From positions 1-14,823 of the forward strand of contig PCSD01000020.1 of assembly GCA_002771615.1 (NCBI GenBank): a stretch of 14,823 nucleotides of DNA, read 5' to 3'. Positions 11,879 through 14,823 of this stretch are shown here, piece after piece. Under the pieces are notes generated by a model. The model was not told the DNA's origin and did no database searches. It saw only the letters and a program-made list of their open reading frames with translations. Numbering within the stretch: the stretch's first letter is position 1; each line of letters begins with the position of its first letter. The position numbers were made by a program, and so were the translations under genes. Source of the DNA: Candidatus Falkowbacteria bacterium CG23_combo_of_CG06-09_8_20_14_all_49_15. GTDB lineage: Bacteria; Patescibacteriota; Patescibacteriia; Patescibacteriales; UM-FILTER-48-10.

Positions 11879-12995
11879 ATGGATAATCTGATTAAGCAAA
11901 TTAACGAACTTAAACGCAAGTTCCTGGATACCTGGGGGTTGCTTTGACTTGGACCGGAAAAAAGAAGCGATGGCGGTTTTGGCCGCCAAGATGAATGAGC
12001 CGGGTTTCTGGTCGGACCGAAACGCGGCCGTGGAAAGCGGCCAGCGCCTGGAGTCACTGCGCGCGGAAGCGGAGCGCTGGGAAAAATTGCGCGGCGATCT
12101 GGAAGAAATCGCCGGTTTGGCGGTCTTGGCCAAAGAGGAGCGGGAAGCGGAAGACGGTCCTTTGGCCGCTGACTTGTCCGACCGGCTCTCGGCTTGGCAG
12201 GCGCGCTTCGGCCAACTGGAATCGGCCATTCTGCTCTCCGGCCCTTATGACGAGCATAACGCGATCCTGTCCCTGCATGCCGGCACCGGCGGCGTTGACG
12301 CCCAAGATTGGGCGGCCATGCTCTTGCGCATGTATCTCCGTTTCGCGGAAAAGCAGGGCTGGTCCGCGGCTGTCATTGACAAGACGGCCGGCCAGGAAGC
12401 GGGCTTGAAAAGCGCGGTCGTGCGCGTGGCCGGCCGGCCGGCTTACGGCTGGCTGCAGAGCGAGGCCGGCGTCCACCGGCTCGTGCGCATCTCGCCTTTT
12501 GACGCCGAGGCCATGCGCCACACCTCTTTCGCGCTCGTGGAAGTGATTCCGGAATTGCCGGCGGCGAAGAATATCCAGCTCAAGGAAGAAGAATTGCAGA
12601 TTGACGTTTTCCGTTCCTCCGGTCCGGGCGGGCAAAGCGTCAACACCACGGACAGCGCGGTCCGGATCAAGCATCTGCCCACCGGCCTGGTCATCACCTG
12701 CCAGAACGAACGTTCCCAGCATCAGAACAAGGAAACCGCCTTAGGCATCCTCCGGGCCAAACTGGCGCAAAAAGAAGAGGAAAAACGAAGAGCGCAAACT
12801 GATTCTTTGCGCGGCCAGGTTCAGAAAGCCGAATGGGGTAAGCAGATCCGCTCCTATGTTCTGGAGCCTTATCAGTTGGTCAAAGACCATCGGACCGGCT
12901 GGGAAAGCCCGAACGTGAACGCCGTTCTGGACGGCGATCTGGAGCCAGCTATGGATGCGTTTCTGCGCCTCGCCGCAACCACAGAAAAAAAATAA
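11879..12995 (+). CDS. prfB: peptide chain release factor 2 (programmed +1 frameshift)
   Basis: RF2 ends translation at UGA and UAA. The gene is read as 11879-11944 joined to 11946-12995, giving 371 residues. The first 22 codons (MDNLIKQINELKRKFLDTWG, then two Leu) end in CTT TGA C; slipping by +1 skips T11945 and reads GAC. The main part carries the stop-recognition tripeptide SPF (205-207 of the joined protein, in VRISPFDAEAMRHT) and the catalytic GGQ (250-252, in SSGPGGQSVNTTDSAV). SPF distinguishes RF2 from RF1. Length fits the family. ATG 11879 has no ribosome site, but the short first frame matches the usual RF2 leader in length and character. The frameshift provides autoregulation: low RF2 favours slipping over termination. 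Confidence 0.96.
11934..11948 (+). promoter_or_regulatory. prfB +1 frameshift site
   Basis: GGGGG (11934-11938), a Shine-Dalgarno-like stretch, lies three bases before CTT TGA C (11942-11948). Arrangement and spacing are the same as in E. coli prfB (GGGGG TAT CTT TGA C). It shows that UGA is a stop here, since an organism that recodes UGA could not use it this way. Confidence 0.92.
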
Positions 12996-13003
12996 ATTTC
13001 TAT

Positions 13004-13039
13004 ATGCCGCAAGGAGGGATCCGCCTAATCAGTTTCTAG
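13004..13039 (+). other. short ORF with displaced ribosome site before comEC
   Basis: ATG 13004 opens an 11-codon frame (MPQGGIRLISF) ending in TAG 13037-13039, three bases before the comEC ATG. Inside it AAGGAGGG (13011-13018) is the strongest ribosome site nearby, but it lies 24 bases from ATG 13043, too far for normal use, and no start codon follows it at proper distance. The short frame itself has no ribosome site. It may be a relic or a leader for re-initiation at comEC. Confidence 0.28.
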
Positions 13040-13042
13040 CTT

Positions 13043-14596
13043 ATGTCCGGATTGGCCAAGGCCAGATATTTTCCGGACTTTGACCGCTGGCCTAAAGCCA
13101 GGGTGTTTTTTTGCTTTTGCTTATCTTTCATTGCCGGTCTGGCCGCGGCCGCTTTTTCCTGGGATTATTTCCACCCTCAGACCAGCCTGGTTTTCTTGGC
13201 CGCGGTTCTGGCTCTGGCCGCGGGCGCCGCGGCCGGCCGGAAAAAGTTTTTCGTGCCCGCGCTGCTGGCCGCGGCTTTTTTTTGCGGCTTTTGGCGCTTG
13301 GCCCTGGCCAACAACGCCAGCCAGGCGCAATCCGCCCTGTTGGCCAAAGGCCAGGAAATCGCTTTGACCGGCGTGATCAGCGGCGAACCGGATCAACGCC
13401 AGACGCACAGCCAGTACACGCTCGGCGATCTGCGCCTGCCTCAGACCAAGCAAACCCTGCCGGGCAAGATTCTCGTTTTCGCGGATACCTATCCGCTTTA
13501 TCAATATGGCGACCAAGTGCTTGTTTCCGGCCTTTTGGCCAAGCCCGAACCAGTGGGCGGCTTCGCCTATGACCGTTTTTTGCGCCGGCACGGGATCTGG
13601 GGCCTGATGTATTATCCGCGCTTGGAATTGGCCGCTATTGGCCAGGGCGTTTGGTTTTGGGAAAAAATTTTTTCCGCCAAGAACCGCTTTCGGCAGGCGA
13701 TCAATATCGGTTTGTCCGGTGAAGCGGCGGATTTGGCCCGTGCCATGCTTTTGGGCGATAAGCGGGAAATCGGCGCCGGCTTGCGGACCGATTTGAGCCG
13801 GACCGGCTTGAGTCATCTGGCCGCGATTTCCGGCTTGCATATCAGCCTGGTGGCGACTTTGGCCATGTCTTTTTTGCTCGCGCTCGGCTGTCCGCGCCGC
13901 TGGTCTTTTTACAGCGTTACCGCGCTTTTATTCTTTTATATCCTGCTGGTCGGCTTGCCGGCTTCCGCTCTCCGCGCCGGCCTCATGGGTTTCCTGGCTT
14001 TGTGGGCTTCGTATCTCGGCCGTTTTGGCAAGTTGACGAACAGTTTGGTCCTGGCCGCCGCTTTGCTGCTCATGGCCAACCCTTGGCTGTTGCGCGACGA
14101 CATTGGTTTCCAGCTGTCTTTTTCCGCCACCTTGGGTCTGGCCTGGTTCTATCCGCTTGGCCGGGCCGCTTGGCAGAAATTGGCCGCCGGCCGTTATTTC
14201 GTGCGTGTCCGTTTGGCCAAAGCGGCGGCGGAGGCGGCGCTGGTAACTTTATCCGCGCAGACGCTGGCGGGGCCGCTGGTCGTTCATTATTTCGGCATCT
14301 TGTCCCTGATTGCGCCCTTGGCCAATGTCCTGGTGCTTTGGACATTGCCGTTTTTGATGGTCAGCGCGCTCGTTGCTCTGGTCCTGGGTGCGTTCTGGCC
14401 GGCCGCGGCTCCCTGGTTTTTTTTGCCGGCGCGCGTCTGTTTGGATTATCTCTTGCTGGTCGTCCATTGGGGCGCGCGCGTGCCGGGCGCTTATCAGACG
14501 GTTTTTCCCCGCCCGATCTGGTATGCGGTTTACGGCCTGTTGATGCTTTGGCTCTGGCGGCGCGGGCGGATATTCAAGTCCGAGCGCGGTGTTTAG
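13043..14596 (+). CDS. comEC: ComEC/Rec2-like DNA uptake channel, without beta-lactamase-like domain
   Basis: ComEC carries single-stranded DNA across the cytoplasmic membrane during natural transformation. The 517 residues have N-terminal membrane helices (21-90), a soluble DUF4131/OB-like part (about 100-195), then the competence domain with LGDKREIGAGL (238-248) and GLSHLAAISGLHISLV (255-270). Further helices reach the end (residues 270-500), and LRDDIGFQLSFSATLG and GPLVVHYF are typical. The metallo-beta-lactamase domain of full ComEC (700-800 residues) is absent; the stop TAG follows a basic tail (RRGRIFKSERGV) and a terminator comes within 120 bases, so it seems a natural end. ATG 13043 follows an in-frame stop at 13037 and is the first usable start. 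prfB ends 47 bases upstream, so they may share a transcript. Confidence 0.92.
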   Translation: MSGLAKARYFPDFDRWPKARVFFCFCLSFIAGLAAAAFSWDYFHPQTSLVFLAAVLALAAGAAAGRKKFFVPALLAAAFFCGFWRLALANNASQAQSALLAKGQEIALTGVISGEPDQRQTHSQYTLGDLRLPQTKQTLPGKILVFADTYPLYQYGDQVLVSGLLAKPEPVGGFAYDRFLRRHGIWGLMYYPRLELAAIGQGVWFWEKIFSAKNRFRQAINIGLSGEAADLARAMLLGDKREIGAGLRTDLSRTGLSHLAAISGLHISLVATLAMSFLLALGCPRRWSFYSVTALLFFYILLVGLPASALRAGLMGFLALWASYLGRFGKLTNSLVLAAALLLMANPWLLRDDIGFQLSFSATLGLAWFYPLGRAAWQKLAAGRYFVRVRLAKAAAEAALVTLSAQTLAGPLVVHYFGILSLIAPLANVLVLWTLPFLMVSALVALVLGAFWPAAAPWFFLPARVCLDYLLLVVHWGARVPGAYQTVFPRPIWYAVYGLLMLWLWRRGRIFKSERGV

Positions 14597-14687
14597 CCAT
14601 TTCTCTTCTTCTCTGTTTTTTTTGCGCTTAATGGCTGATAAATTTCAGACAATTGCCCAAAAATATTTTTCTTCATAAATTCAGCTC

Positions 14688-14715
14688 CCGGACTTCAGAA
14701 AAGAAGTTCGGTTTT
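14688..14715 (+). terminator. intrinsic terminator after comEC
   Basis: CCGGACTTC (14688-14696) pairs with GAAGTTCGG (14703-14711) over nine pairs including one G-U, with a 6-base loop (AGAAAA), then TTTT and AT-rich sequence. The T run is short but the stem is good. Confidence 0.6.
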
Positions 14716-14734
14716 AAAATTAAAATATTATTTG

Positions 14735-14766
14735 CCTAGGCTCTAGACTAGATACCTAGACTAGAT
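14735..14766. repeat. CTAG-dense direct repeat
   Basis: CTAGACTAGAT occurs at 14743-14753 and 14756-14766 (13-base period), right after the palindrome CCTAGG (14735-14740). CTAG occurs five times in 30 bases, although this tetramer is rare in most bacterial DNA. It lies between comEC and the probable minus-strand gene end. It may be a protein-binding or recombination site; no family was recognised. Confidence 0.5.
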
Positions 14767-14823
14767 GATTGATTTTTAAATATTGTTTGTAAATTTGCCA
14801 TAGCTCTTTTTCGAGCATATCAG
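14756..14823 (-). CDS. possible C-terminal end of a minus-strand gene (partial)
   Basis: Entering from the right edge on the minus strand, one frame reads DMLEKELWQIYKQYLKINHL followed by V and stops at TAG (14758-14756). The sequence looks like an amphipathic helix ending a protein, and a gene convergent with comEC would suit the layout. Only 21 residues are visible and the other two frames are also briefly open, so this is tentative; no family can be named. Its stop lies within the CTAG repeat. Confidence 0.35.
   Translation of the reverse strand, partial: DMLEKELWQIYKQYLKINHLV

Overview
The window looks like part of a small-genome, anaerobic bacterium, most likely from the Candidate Phyla Radiation (Patescibacteria). 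This is inferred from gene content and style: compact genes of moderate to high GC, AT-rich gaps, frequent absence of Shine-Dalgarno sites, a class III ribonucleotide reductase as the only reductase in view, an EndoQ-type PHP nuclease, a one-PDZ HtrA, and a ComEC without its beta-lactamase-like tail. The genetic code appears standard: prfB (RF2) is present with a classic in-frame UGA frameshift site, and no conserved gene needs UGA read as sense. No tRNA, rRNA, CRISPR array or insertion sequence was seen.

Layout. Bases 1-382 are AT-rich, with a good promoter and a terminator but no gene; a short RNA may be made there. A TrmB-type regulator (383-1147) is followed closely by glmS (1176-3002), which ends at a clear terminator. 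A roughly 500-base gap (3003-3533) carries overlapping opposed promoters, an operator-like palindrome and two hairpins, and leads into an EndoQ-like DNA repair nuclease (3534-4841). Convergent to it lies a small minus-strand gene for a putative exported 94-residue protein (5176-4892), with its own strong ribosome site and terminator.

The centre is an anaerobic dNTP synthesis operon: nrdR (5813-6310), nrdD (6377-8473), a separate 48-residue glycyl-radical peptide (8586-8732) and nrdG (8762-9505). A consensus promoter with NrdR-box-like sites, two DnaA-box-like sites further upstream, a terminator-like leader hairpin and a 19-codon overlapping ORF precede nrdR. The main discovery candidate is that the reductase is split in two. 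NrdD stops just after its zinc ribbon, and the radical-bearing glycine is encoded by its own tiny ORF. NrdG should generate the glycyl radical on this separate peptide, which must then dock into NrdD; NrdR would repress the whole unit when dATP is plentiful. nrdG itself carries two RNA-like hairpins, one terminator-like, inside an apparent insertion.

Right of the operon are a one-helix membrane protein of unknown role (9536-9892), a broken MGMT-family gene (9904-10175), an HtrA-like membrane-anchored protease (10235-11506), prfB with its programmed +1 frameshift (11879-12995), and a ComEC-like DNA uptake channel gene (13043-14596). The right edge holds a terminator, a CTAG-dense direct repeat and what may be the tail of a minus-strand gene.
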